Both the position numbers and the translations under genes were made by a program. A DNA stretch of 55,716 bases from Acidimicrobiales bacterium. GTDB taxonomy: Bacteria; Actinomycetota; Acidimicrobiia; Acidimicrobiales; Aldehydirespiratoraceae. This document shows, piece by piece, positions 36,212-44,377 of this stretch; the stretch's first letter is position 1, and each line of letters begins with the position of its first letter. The notes below the pieces were generated by a model. The model made no database searches and had not been told where the DNA came from. It saw only the letters and a program-made list of their open reading frames with translations. The stretch lies in contig JAJCXW010000013.1 of assembly GCA_029263235.1 (NCBI GenBank), forward strand, positions 1-55,716, read 5' to 3'.

Positions 36212-36996
36212 GCACAATCCAAGAAGTAGAGGCAGCCCTGGGTCGAGCCGGCCAGCAGCCACGCTTCCTCACCGGGTCCGGCTCTGGCCCCGACCATTCC
36301 GCTCGCATGGAGGCCAACTTCGCGGCGATATCAGCCGAGATCGACGCCCCGCGCCAAGGGTGGTTGGCGAGAATCCTCAAACGCCTCGGTGCCGACGACC
36401 GCATTGTTCCTCTGGTCACCGCCACACCAGCCCTTCGTCGATCCTGGCTCGCCGCGGTTGCCGTGGCTCTGCTCTTCGCCCTCAACGCTGCCTCGGGCAG
36501 CGCCGCCGAGGGCACCGACAGAATCGTCATCTTCCTCACGATCGCCCCTCTGGTGCCACTGCTGGGCGTGGCTCTCGCCTTCGGCCCGGCGGTCGACCCG
36601 ACCCATGAAGTGGCGGTGGCCGCACCGATGGACGGCTTCCGGCTGTTCCTCGTGAGAGCGGTGACCGTGTTCGTGGCCAGCACCGGAATCCTTCTCATCG
36701 GGTCATTGCTCGTCCCCACCGGCGGGGCCGCACGAATCGGCTGGCTACTCCCGGCCATAGCCACCACTGTCGTCGCCATGGCGGCAACCACCCGAGTCGA
36801 TGCCCGTGCCGCAGCCGGCGCGGTGGCCGCAGCATGGGTGGTGCTGGTGGTCGTCGTCTCGCAGATCACCGACCCTGGCGCCATGTTCGGTCCGATCACC
36901 CAGGTCACTTCGGTAGCGGTCGCATCCGGCGCCATAGGCGTGTTTCTCAAGAGGCGCCGCCAGCTCGACGAGCTCTCGGTCAGAGGCAATCGATGA
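36208..36996 (+). CDS. Membrane protein in ECF sigma / ABC ATPase operon (candidate anti-sigma or permease)
   Basis: The 262-residue product has a polar N-terminus of about 80 residues and five to six hydrophobic segments (SWLAAVAVALLFALNAA, IVIFLTIAPLVPLLGVALAF, LFLVRAVTVFVASTGILLIGSLLV, GWLLPAIATTVVAMAA, AAAWVVLVVVVS). Zinc-finger anti-sigma HxxxCxxC ligands are absent. Its position, between a sigma gene and an ABC ATPase with ATGA overlaps on both sides, suggests either a membrane anti-sigma factor or the permease half of the ATPase. Sequence alone does not decide. GGGAGG precedes ATG 36208 by 7 nt. Confidence 0.7.
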   Translation: MSTIQEVEAALGRAGQQPRFLTGSGSGPDHSARMEANFAAISAEIDAPRQGWLARILKRLGADDRIVPLVTATPALRRSWLAAVAVALLFALNAASGSAAEGTDRIVIFLTIAPLVPLLGVALAFGPAVDPTHEVAVAAPMDGFRLFLVRAVTVFVASTGILLIGSLLVPTGGAARIGWLLPAIATTVVAMAATTRVDARAAAGAVAAAWVVLVVVVSQITDPGAMFGPITQVTSVAVASGAIGVFLKRRRQLDELSVRGNR

Positions 36997-37838
36997 CCGT
37001 CCCGACCATTTCCGTTGATCGGCTCAGCCATCAATACGGCCAGCAGATCGCTCTCGACGTCGACCGGCTCGTGACCGGACCCGGGGCGACAGCGGTGCTC
37101 GGCCCCAACGGATCGGGCAAGACCACCCTCCTGCAGCTCCTAGCCACTCTGATGGTGGCGCAATCGGGATCGATTCGTGTGGACGGCCTCGACCCGTCGT
37201 CCCCGCTCGAACGAACCGCCATCAGGCGGCGGCTCGGCTACGTCGCTCAGCACGACGGCCTACCCGATCGCATGAAGGTCGCTGAATACTGCGACTACGT
37301 CGCCGCTCTCAAGGAGATCGGACCGGAGCGACTTAGACGGAGATGGATTGCTTGGGCCCTCGACCGGGTCGGCCTGAGCGATGTTGCCACCGACCGGATT
37401 CGTACTCTCAGTGGAGGAACGAAGCGGCGCCTGTCGATCGCCCAAGCCCTTCTCGGCGGACCCGACGTGATGATTCTCGACGAACCGCTGGCCTCGCTCG
37501 ATGCCGAACAGCGAGGTGAGATCACCCGACTGATCGCCCAGACCGCCTCGGAGGCCAACATCGTCGTGGCGACTCACCACCCTGATGAGCTCGCTTCGAT
37601 CTGCGGGCAGGTCGTCGTTCTCGACCACGGCGTGGTTGCGTTCGTTGGATCTCCCGGCGAGCTGGCGGCCCGAGCCGAGGGCCGGGTCTGGGAAACCGCT
37701 GTACCGGACCCCAACGCCACCTGCCGGGCCGTCGGCCCCGACCGGTTCCATTGCGTGGGCGATTTCGTGCCATCCGGTGCCGCCAAGGCCACCCCGACGG
37801 TCGCCGATGGCTACCTGGTTCTGGTGCGCCACCGCTGA
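36993..37838 (+). CDS. ABC transporter ATP-binding protein
   Basis: The 281-residue protein has Walker A LGPNGSGKTT at 36-45, a Q-loop region YVAQHDGLPD, the signature LSGGTKRRLSIAQALL near 139, Walker B VMILDEPLASLD and the His switch ATHHPDEL. About 70 extra residues follow the ABC core and end DGYLVLVRHR, resembling the C-terminal extensions of bacteriocin or Na+ export-type ATPases. The ATG overlaps the upstream stop by 4 bp. The likely partner permease is the preceding gene. Confidence 0.88.
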   Translation: MTVPTISVDRLSHQYGQQIALDVDRLVTGPGATAVLGPNGSGKTTLLQLLATLMVAQSGSIRVDGLDPSSPLERTAIRRRLGYVAQHDGLPDRMKVAEYCDYVAALKEIGPERLRRRWIAWALDRVGLSDVATDRIRTLSGGTKRRLSIAQALLGGPDVMILDEPLASLDAEQRGEITRLIAQTASEANIVVATHHPDELASICGQVVVLDHGVVAFVGSPGELAARAEGRVWETAVPDPNATCRAVGPDRFHCVGDFVPSGAAKATPTVADGYLVLVRHR

Positions 37839-37857
37839 CGCAACAGGCCGAGGGCCG

Positions 37858-39096
37858 TCAATCAGATCGTCTGACCTCGAGCGCCATCTGGTTGGTCTCA
37901 CCCACGGTCACGACCAGCAACAGCACGCCCACAGCCAGGACCACGGCCAAGGCCACCGCCGACGGGCCGAGACCGAATGCATCAGCCGACCATCCGACGA
38001 TGAGGGGGCCAAGGATGCGGCCGACGTTGGCCATCAGATTGAATCCTGCGATGAACGGCCCGGTCGCGTCGGTGGGGGCCAGATCGGCTCCGAGCGTGAG
38101 CAGTGCCCCTGCGCTCATTCCGTTGCCCACACCCATCACGATTCCGGCCAGCACCGCGGCGGTCGCCGAGTCGGCTGCTCCGAGCAACAGCAGTCCGGTG
38201 GCCATGAGAGTGAAGGCCGGGACGATCGCCCGTAGCCGGCCGAACCGGTCCATCACATAGCCGGCCAGCGGGAACAGCAACACATCGGCACCGGTGCCCA
38301 CGGCAACGAGTGCCCCGACCGCGATCGGGCTCAGACCCAGCGAGTCACCTATCAACGGAACCACCACATGGCGGCCGTCGCGTGCCGCCATGACCAGCAT
38401 CGGGCCGAGGCCCGTGGTCAGGAGACGGCGACGATGGGTGGATAGCTCGGTCCACATCGACGATTCCACGATCGGTTCGTCTTGGATCTCTCTCGGTCGG
38501 CCCTTGTGGTGAACCAACAGTGCCAGCAGACCGCTGAGGGTCAGGACTCCGCTCAGGACGAACGCCGCCTCGAAGCCCCACACTTCGACCACGAGGCCAC
38601 CGAGCAGGGGACCTATCAGCACCGACATCCGGAATGTCCCGCCTGCCATCGACATGACCCGGCCGCGTAGCCCGATGTCGACCGTGCGGGCGATGAAGGT
38701 CTGACGTGATTGAGTGACCCCGATGATCCCCATGCCGTATACGAGCCGGAATGCCACCAGTCCGAGAACGGCGGTGGTCAGACCGAGAGCAGCAGCGGTG
38801 ATCGCCATCATGATCACCGACACGACCAGCAGTAGATCTTCGCCGCGTCGATGAGCGAGGGATCCCGCCGGGATGCCCCCGAGCACCGTTCCGGCGCCCG
38901 CCGCGGCCAGGACCACCGAGATGGCGCTGAAGCTCAGCCCGCCGTCGCGCAGGTAGAGGGGGAGCACCGGAAGAAGCACGCCCGTGCCCATGCCTGAGGC
39001 CAACCACGGTATGTAGACCGGAAGAGCCAGCCGTCGGACCGTGGGCCCGAGCGGAGGTACCGGACCAGCGACGTCGGGTTGAGGCGAGTCGTTCAC
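37858..39096 (-). CDS. Major facilitator superfamily transporter
   Basis: The 412-residue protein has twelve predicted membrane segments and the MFS loop 2-3 signature (GGIPAGSLAHRRGEDLLL) with its pseudo-repeat after TM8 (FPLAGYVMDRFGRLRAIVPAF). It resembles drug/proton antiporter-type MFS proteins; substrate unknown. The GTG start overlaps the TGA stop of the MaoC gene (GTGA), so the two are translationally coupled. That might link export or import to the hydratase substrate, but this is only positional. Convergent with the ABC ATPase gene (19-bp gap). Confidence 0.85.
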   Translation of the reverse strand: MNDSPQPDVAGPVPPLGPTVRRLALPVYIPWLASGMGTGVLLPVLPLYLRDGGLSFSAISVVLAAAGAGTVLGGIPAGSLAHRRGEDLLLVVSVIMMAITAAALGLTTAVLGLVAFRLVYGMGIIGVTQSRQTFIARTVDIGLRGRVMSMAGGTFRMSVLIGPLLGGLVVEVWGFEAAFVLSGVLTLSGLLALLVHHKGRPREIQDEPIVESSMWTELSTHRRRLLTTGLGPMLVMAARDGRHVVVPLIGDSLGLSPIAVGALVAVGTGADVLLFPLAGYVMDRFGRLRAIVPAFTLMATGLLLLGAADSATAAVLAGIVMGVGNGMSAGALLTLGADLAPTDATGPFIAGFNLMANVGRILGPLIVGWSADAFGLGPSAVALAVVLAVGVLLLVVTVGETNQMALEVRRSD

Positions 39097-40097
39097 TCTG
39101 GGGATCGTGGCGCGACGAGAACAACCACGGTCCAGTCGAGAATCGGTGTGCCGTACTCAGGAGAGTTGTCGCGGTGGGCGAAGCCTTCCACTCGTACGGC
39201 CAGCAGCCCGGCGGAGGGGGTCTCGACCGAATCCATGAGCGTGTGTCGGAACGACAGGAGATCGCCTTCGAAAGCCGGCCCTGAGTGGTTGCATTCGTGC
39301 CAGCCGAGAACGGTGGCCATGTTCGGCACCACCCGGCTCAGTGAGGCCTGCGCCAGCCCCACGACGTGGCCTCCGTAGACGAGCCTCTCGGGGTAGGGAG
39401 CCTCGGAAACGTCGCGGTGGATCATCGCCAGATTGTGAGTGAGTCGGACCAGTGAGGTGGCGCCGTCTATCACGTCGCGGGTGGGGTCGAGGACCGACTC
39501 GCCAACCTCCCACGGCGCCGGTTTGCCGAGCAGGCCGAGCTTCCACTCGGGTGGGATGATCTCGACGAACAACTCCAGGTCGAGTGGCCCGAAGCCGCCC
39601 AGGTCGTCGACGTGTCCCGGCAGGTCCGGTCCGGCCATCGGAAGCATCGGGCAGCGTTGGTATGTCGCCACGGGTTCGCCGTCGGCCGCAGTGGCGATGT
39701 CGACCAGGACCTTGCCCCGGTGGGCTCGCCCCGGCTTCGGGCTCGAATCGGCCAGCGCCGACACGACGACGGCCGTTTCAACCGTGTCGCCCACGAATAC
39801 CGGGCTGGGCAGCCGGACGTTGCGGTAGAAGAGGTTGGCGACCGCCCGCCGACTGATGGTGGTGCTCTGGCCAATCGACATCTGCATCACGAGCCCGGGG
39901 CTGACCAGCAGCCGATCGGATCCGGTCACCGCTCGACAGAGCTCGATGTCGAGGCAGAGCACCAGGCGCTCCCCCACGATCGCCTGGTGGAGTGCGGTCA
40001 CCCCGCTGTCGAGGGTGACCGCCGGTTGACGAGGTAGCCGCTGGCCCACGCTGAGGTCGTCGTAGAAGGGTCCATCGAGCGGGATGACGTCGGGCAC
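39093..40097 (-). CDS. MaoC-like (double hot-dog) dehydratase/hydratase
   Basis: The 334-residue protein shows two hot-dog halves. The N-terminal half has FYDDLSVGQRL, VSPGLVMQMSIGQS and FYRNVRLPSPVFVGDTVETAVVV; the C-terminal half has YPERLVYGGHVVGLAQASLSR and GPAFEGDLLSFRHTLMDS. The length and VFVGDTV/AFEGDLL pair resemble mesaconyl-/beta-methylmalyl-CoA hydratase-type MaoC proteins. CoA-thioester hydration or dehydration is inferred. The GTG start at 40097 lies 6 nt after TAGTTT (leaderless). Upstream of and coupled to the MFS transporter gene. Confidence 0.78.
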   Translation of the reverse strand: MPDVIPLDGPFYDDLSVGQRLPRQPAVTLDSGVTALHQAIVGERLVLCLDIELCRAVTGSDRLLVSPGLVMQMSIGQSTTISRRAVANLFYRNVRLPSPVFVGDTVETAVVVSALADSSPKPGRAHRGKVLVDIATAADGEPVATYQRCPMLPMAGPDLPGHVDDLGGFGPLDLELFVEIIPPEWKLGLLGKPAPWEVGESVLDPTRDVIDGATSLVRLTHNLAMIHRDVSEAPYPERLVYGGHVVGLAQASLSRVVPNMATVLGWHECNHSGPAFEGDLLSFRHTLMDSVETPSAGLLAVRVEGFAHRDNSPEYGTPILDWTVVVLVAPRSPE

Positions 40098-40103
40098 GGA
40101 ACG

Positions 40104-40109
40104 AAACTA
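40104..40109 (-). promoter_or_regulatory. -10 element (TAGTTT) of leaderless MaoC/MFS operon
   Basis: On the minus strand TAGTTT, six bases, GTG at 40097. Confidence 0.6.
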
Positions 40110-40189
40110 CTTCGGTGGTCGTCCCAGGGGTGTTCCGACGGCGGAAATGTACGTATCAATACCCCCTCGTTTAATCCCGACCAACTCAG

Positions 40190-40195
40190 TAGGGT
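40190..40195 (+). promoter_or_regulatory. -10 element (TAGGGT) of leaderless sulfur-transporter operon
   Basis: TAGGGT, eight bases, ATG at 40204. It lies in the 106-bp gap between divergent starts at 40097 and 40204. Confidence 0.55.
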
Positions 40196-40203
40196 TTCGA
40201 CTC

Positions 40204-40686
40204 ATGTTTGATCTGCTCCCCGCCCGAATCCCTTGGTACGTCGTCGGCCCCGGCCTCGGACTGCTGATCGTGGCCCTGTTCGCCATCGCCAACCAACCCC
40301 TCGGCGCCAGCGGTGCCTACATCCAGACCAGCGGCCTCCTGCGCCGAGGACGCGACGTGGCGGTCTGGCGAGTCTGGTACTTCGCCGGGATGATCGGGGG
40401 CGGACTACTCGTCACCCGCGTCCTCACCGCCGACGGACCCGGAGTCCGCTCCGGCTACGACAGCCTCCGCGACGCCTTCCCGCTCTGGGCCGTGGTGCCG
40501 CTGGTGTTCGGCGGAGCGACGATCCTCGGATACGGGGCCGGACTCGCCGGAGGATGCACCTCGGGCCACGGCCTGTGTGGCACCGCCCAACGTTCGCCCG
40601 CCAGCGCGACGGTGACCCTCACCTTCCTCAGCACCGCGATCGCCACGACATTCGCTCTGCACGTCGCCACAGGAGGCTCGCTGTGA
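40204..40686 (+). CDS. YeeE/YedE family sulfur transporter, N-terminal half protein
   Basis: The 160-residue membrane protein has the YeeE/TsuA hallmark GGCTSGHGLCGTAQRS around residues 116-131 and about four hydrophobic segments. In thiosulfate transporter TsuA-type proteins the conserved Cys of such motifs relay the sulfur substrate. Here the transporter is split: this protein carries the first CxSGHG block and the next gene carries the second. ATG 40204 is preferred by the leaderless -10; an upstream open frame to 40084 overlaps the divergent MaoC gene start. Confidence 0.85.
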   Translation: MFDLLPARIPWYVVGPGLGLLIVALFAIANQPLGASGAYIQTSGLLRRGRDVAVWRVWYFAGMIGGGLLVTRVLTADGPGVRSGYDSLRDAFPLWAVVPLVFGGATILGYGAGLAGGCTSGHGLCGTAQRSPASATVTLTFLSTAIATTFALHVATGGSL

Positions 40687-41135
40687 GAATGAACACGATC
40701 GGCCTCACCATCGGAATCCTGTTCGGGGCACTGCTCGCGGGCGCCCAACTCCACGAGTACGACACCATCCACGCCATGCTCCGACTCCAAGAGGCCGACA
40801 TCTACTTCCTCATGGCCTCAGCGATCGCCGTGTCGGCACCGCTGCTCTGGCTTCTCGAACGCCGCAACCACCAGACTCCACTCGGCGGCCGCATCTCACT
40901 GTCTCGATCGATGCCCCAGCGCCATCATGTGAAGGGAGGCGCCCTGTTCGGTGTCGGCTGGGCGATCGCCGGCACCTGCCCGGCACCGGCATTGGTGATG
41001 CTGTCATCAGGAGCGTTTCTCGGCGTGATCGCCATGGCCGGAATCTTCCTGGGGTTGCATCTCAACACCACCAGGGCCAACCAGGCTGCCCCCAGCGGCG
41101 ACGGCGAACACCGAGAACTCGTCACGGTCGCCTGA
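40683..41135 (+). CDS. YeeE/YedE family sulfur transporter, C-terminal half protein (DUF6691-like)
   Basis: The 150-residue membrane protein has the second YeeE/YedE motif GVGWAIAGTCPAPALVMLSSG near residue 97 and four hydrophobic segments. The GTG at 40683 overlaps the stop of the first half (GTGA), with AGGAGG 6 nt upstream; ATG 40689 is an alternative. The two proteins presumably assemble into one transporter for thiosulfate or a related sulfur species. The Cys of GTCPAP is retained. Convergent with the downstream SDR gene. Confidence 0.82.
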   Translation: MRMNTIGLTIGILFGALLAGAQLHEYDTIHAMLRLQEADIYFLMASAIAVSAPLLWLLERRNHQTPLGGRISLSRSMPQRHHVKGGALFGVGWAIAGTCPAPALVMLSSGAFLGVIAMAGIFLGLHLNTTRANQAAPSGDGEHRELVTVA

Positions 41136-41164
41136 TCCGGCCCAGACGACTCAGGGGTCGGGAT

Positions 41165-41959
41165 TCAGGACTCGGTCTCGCCGGCGACCATCTGACGCAT
41201 CAGCTCGTCGAATCCGGCCGGATCCGTTGTCGCCACCTGGTAGGCGAGCTCGGCATCATCGGTCGGGAATGCCATTCGTTCCCGGGCCGCCACCGCGGCG
41301 TGGATCACGTCGGCAACATCGTCGGGCTCGGCCTCCTGCCCGGTGGTGCGACGAGGGCCGGTGTAGCTGCGTTTCCCGAGCATGTGGTCCTCGATGTCGG
41401 TCCGCACGAACGACGGGCAGACCACAGTCACCGACACTCCATCGGGCAGGACCTCGACTCGAAGGGTGTCGAAGAACCCATGAAGGGCGTGCTTCGAGGC
41501 CGAATAGGCCGACCGCAGCGACAGCGGAGCGAAACCGGCCACACTCGACAGCACGACGATGCGGCCACGGCGCTCGACCAGAGAGGGGAGGAATGCCGCC
41601 GTGCAGTTGACCGACCCGAAGAAGTTGATCTCGACCACCCGTCGGAAGACCGCGAGATCAGTGTCGGCGAACGGGCTGAGATGACTCACTCCAGCGTTGT
41701 TGATGAGCACATCGATCCCGCCCCAGGTGTCGGCCACGACCCGCGCCGCGGCCTGACACTCGTCCTCCGACGTCACATCGAAGTCGATGGTGAGGACCCT
41801 CTCTTCCTCATGCAGGTCATCGGCGAGTGATCTCAGACCGTCGGCGTCCACATCCAGTAGGGCCACTCTCGCCCCGCCGGCCAGGTAGCGGCGGGCCAGA
41901 GCGCTGCCGATGCCGCCCGCTGCTCCGGTTATCACGACAACGTCACCAAGCTCACTCAT
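41165..41959 (-). CDS. SDR family NAD(P)-dependent oxidoreductase
   Basis: The 264-residue enzyme has GAAGGIG at the N-terminus, the adenine-ring Asp (LLDVDADG), NNAGVSH, the catalytic Ser (VVLSSVAGF), and YSASKHALHGFFDTLRVEVLP with the Tyr/Lys pair. It ends with a C-terminal helix rather than a glycine-rich tail. The YSASKHALHGFF...L pattern is that of the DHRS7B/corticosteroid dehydrogenase-like subgroup. Substrate unknown. GAGAGGGA lies 5 nt before ATG 41959. It diverges from the cytidine deaminase gene. Confidence 0.85.
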   Translation of the reverse strand: MSELGDVVVITGAAGGIGSALARRYLAGGARVALLDVDADGLRSLADDLHEEERVLTIDFDVTSEDECQAAARVVADTWGGIDVLINNAGVSHLSPFADTDLAVFRRVVEINFFGSVNCTAAFLPSLVERRGRIVVLSSVAGFAPLSLRSAYSASKHALHGFFDTLRVEVLPDGVSVTVVCPSFVRTDIEDHMLGKRSYTGPRRTTGQEAEPDDVADVIHAAVAARERMAFPTDDAELAYQVATTDPAGFDELMRQMVAGETES

Positions 41960-42002
41960 CGGAATCCCTCTCGGCCATCCACTGTTGAGGCATTCGATCG
42001 CG

Positions 42003-42008
42003 TAAACA
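42003..42008 (+). promoter_or_regulatory. Possible -10 (TAAACA) of leaderless cdd-deoA operon
   Basis: TAAACA, six bases, ATG at 42015. The hexamer deviates at the last base from TANNNT, so this is weaker than the other leaderless sites. Confidence 0.35.
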
Positions 42009-42014
42009 TTGCCC

Positions 42015-42425
42015 ATGACCACTTCAGGTGAAATCGACTGGACCCAACTGCTCCAACAAGCCACGGAAGCAGCCAGCCACGCCTACGCCCCCTACTCCGA
42101 CTTTCCGGTCGGGGCCGCCGGGCTGACCGACGACGGGCGCATCGTCACTGGCTGCAACGTGGAGAACGCCTCCTACGGACTCGGTCTGTGTGCAGAGTGC
42201 GGGATGGTGTCGCACCTTCATCAGAGCGGTGGCGGACGACTCATTGCCATGGTCGCTGCCAATCCCGAGGGCGACAAGCTGGCCCCTTGTGGACGCTGCC
42301 GGCAGCTTCTCCATGAGGCCGGCGGGGGTTCGCTCCTGGTCGACACCGAGTCGGGGGCACGACCGCTGCGCGAGTTGCTCGTCGATGCCTTCGGGCCCGA
42401 AGACCTCGACGCCCGGAAGGGCTGA
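42015..42425 (+). CDS. cdd: Cytidine deaminase
   Basis: The 136-residue homotetrameric-type cytidine deaminase has YAPYSDFPVGAA, the substrate loop CNVENASYG and the zinc/catalytic set CAE (Cys59, Glu61) and PCGRC (Cys92, Cys95). It converts cytidine and deoxycytidine to uridine and deoxyuridine. It is followed after 6 bp by thymidine phosphorylase, which can cleave the products, so the pair forms a pyrimidine nucleoside catabolic operon. A TTG at 42009 is in frame but not needed. Confidence 0.93.
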   Translation: MTTSGEIDWTQLLQQATEAASHAYAPYSDFPVGAAGLTDDGRIVTGCNVENASYGLGLCAECGMVSHLHQSGGGRLIAMVAANPEGDKLAPCGRCRQLLHEAGGGSLLVDTESGARPLRELLVDAFGPEDLDARKG

Positions 42426-42431
42426 TCCGAT

Positions 42432-43700
42432 ATGGAGATGGTCGACCTGATCAAGACCAAGCGCGACGGTCACCGCCTTGCCGATGATCAGATCAACTGG
42501 TTCATCCAACGATTCGCCACCGGCGAGATCCCCGACGAACAGGCCGCCGCCCTCGCCATGACCATCTATTTCCGGGGCATGGAGCCCGAAGAGCTCAACG
42601 TCTGGACCCAGGCGATGATCGACTCGGGCGACACCCTCGATCTATCCGGAGTTGGCCGGCCCACCGTCGACAAGCACTCCACGGGGGGCGTGGGCGACAA
42701 AGTCTCTCTCATCCTCGTTCCTCTGGTGGCAGCATGCGGAGCAGCGGTGCCACAGTTGTCCGGGCGGGGCCTCGGCCACACCGGAGGAACCCTCGACAAG
42801 CTCGAGGCAATCTCGGGTTGGAGAGCCGAGATGACGGCGGGCACCATGGTCTCGCAGCTACGCGAGGTCGGCGGAATCATCGCCGGAGCCAGCGCCGACA
42901 TCGCCCCGGCTGATCGTCGGATGTATGCGCTCCGCGATGTCACCTCAACCGTCGACTCCATCCCGCTGATCGCCAGTTCGATCATGTCGAAGAAGATCGC
43001 CGAGGGCACAGATGCTCTGGTGCTCGACGTGAAGTACGGAGCCGGAGCATTCCTGAGAGAGATCGACAAGGCACGTGAGGCCGCCGAAACGATGGTTCGC
43101 ATCGGCAACGACCATGGCGTTCGCACCGCGGCCCTGATCACCAACATGGACACGGTGTTGGGTCGATCGGCTGGCAACGCCGTGGAGGTGCAGGAGTCGA
43201 TCGACGTGCTGGAGGGCGGCGGACCGGCCGACCTGCTGGAGGTGACGTTGGCGCTCGCCGACGAGATGCTCCAACTTGCCGGACTCGACGCCGATCCCGC
43301 CGAGGTCCTCGCGTCGGGCCGAGCCCGTGAGGTGTTCGACCAGATGATCGCTGCTCAAGGCGGCGACCTCTCAGTCGAGTTGCCCCAGGCCGCCCACCGT
43401 ACGACCGTTGATGCGACGGAGTCGGGCTACATCACCCGACTCGACGCTCTTTCGGTCGGGATCGCGGCGTGGCGACTCGGCGCCGGGCGGGCACGAAAGG
43501 AGGATCCGGTCAGCGCGGTGGCCGGCGTGATCTGCCTGCGCAAGCCGGGAGAGCGGGTGAGTGCAGGCGAGCCGCTGCTGGAGCTACGCACCGACGATCC
43601 CGAGCGATTCACCGATGCTCGGGCCGCCCTCGGCGAGGCGATCGACATCGGCCCCGAGCCGCGCTCCAGCTCACCTCTGGTGGCCGATATCATCCGCTGA
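42432..43700 (+). CDS. deoA: Thymidine / pyrimidine-nucleoside phosphorylase
   Basis: The 422-residue protein matches the NP-II phosphorylase family throughout: MVDLIKTKRDGHRLADDQI, VDKHSTGGVGDK at 80-90 (phosphate binding), the family signature SGRGLGHTGGTLDKLE at 110-125, and the C-terminal domain with GVICLRKPGERVSAGEPLLEL. It phosphorolyses thymidine, deoxyuridine (and possibly uridine) to base plus (deoxy)ribose-1-phosphate. That is the substrate of the mutase-aldolase fusion encoded at 48039-50693. ATG 42432 lies 6 bp after cdd. Confidence 0.94.
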   Translation: MEMVDLIKTKRDGHRLADDQINWFIQRFATGEIPDEQAAALAMTIYFRGMEPEELNVWTQAMIDSGDTLDLSGVGRPTVDKHSTGGVGDKVSLILVPLVAACGAAVPQLSGRGLGHTGGTLDKLEAISGWRAEMTAGTMVSQLREVGGIIAGASADIAPADRRMYALRDVTSTVDSIPLIASSIMSKKIAEGTDALVLDVKYGAGAFLREIDKAREAAETMVRIGNDHGVRTAALITNMDTVLGRSAGNAVEVQESIDVLEGGGPADLLEVTLALADEMLQLAGLDADPAEVLASGRAREVFDQMIAAQGGDLSVELPQAAHRTTVDATESGYITRLDALSVGIAAWRLGAGRARKEDPVSAVAGVICLRKPGERVSAGEPLLELRTDDPERFTDARAALGEAIDIGPEPRSSSPLVADIIR

Positions 43701-43770
43701 ACCAAACCCGACCGACAACCGGCGACGTGATGGGGTCAGGTTTGCGGCAGCGGTTGTCGATGGGAGATGC

Positions 43771-44346
43771 GTGACGAGTTCGCCAACAGTGGTGTCGATT
43801 TCAACGATCAACGCTGCGCAGGAAGGCGACCGCGAAGCCCTGGGAACGATCTTTCGGGCCTACCAGCCGGCCCTGCTCCGCTACATCAAGGCCCGAGCCG
43901 CAGGGATGGCCGAAGATGTCGCCTCACAGACCTGGGTGTCGGTAGCCGCTTCGATCCAGAACTTCCGCGGCGACGGCGAAGCCCTCAGGGGCTGGATCAT
44001 CACGATCGGACGACGTCGCCTGATCGACGAGTTCCGCCGGCAGGGAAGACGCCCCGAGGACCCCGGCGACCTTCCCGACATCGTCGACGAGCTGACCCCC
44101 GAAGACGCCGTGCTGTCGTCGGCGGAGTGGGCGCAGAAACTGATCTCCGAACTGCCGGCCCAGCAAGCCGATGTCGTTCTGCTCAGGGTCATCGGTGGAT
44201 TGAGCGTCGAGGAGGTCGCTGAAGAGACCGGCCTCACCCGCGCCAATGTGAGGGTCCTGTCTCATCGGGGACTCGCCCGGCTCCAGGAGCTCCTCACTGA
44301 CGGACGCTCCGACGGCGAGGTCGAGGAATTCTCGAGCTTGGTGTAA
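43771..44346 (+). CDS. ECF-type RNA polymerase sigma factor
   Basis: The 191-residue protein has sigma region 2 (NAAQEGDREALGTIFRAYQPALLRYIKARAAGMAEDVASQTWVSVA...GWIITIGRRRLIDEFRRQGRR). Region 4 is LPAQQADVVLLRVIGGLSVEEVAEETGLTRANVRVLSHRGLARLQELL. GGGAGA lies just before GTG 43771. The open frame begins at 43561 inside deoA and is not coding there. The next gene, a membrane protein with a cytoplasmic N-terminus, starts 31 bp downstream and may be its cognate anti-sigma factor. Confidence 0.88.
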   Translation: MTSSPTVVSISTINAAQEGDREALGTIFRAYQPALLRYIKARAAGMAEDVASQTWVSVAASIQNFRGDGEALRGWIITIGRRRLIDEFRRQGRRPEDPGDLPDIVDELTPEDAVLSSAEWAQKLISELPAQQADVVLLRVIGGLSVEEVAEETGLTRANVRVLSHRGLARLQELLTDGRSDGEVEEFSSLV

Positions 44347-44377
44347 CGCCACCGGCCCGGCCGGCGATACACCAAGC

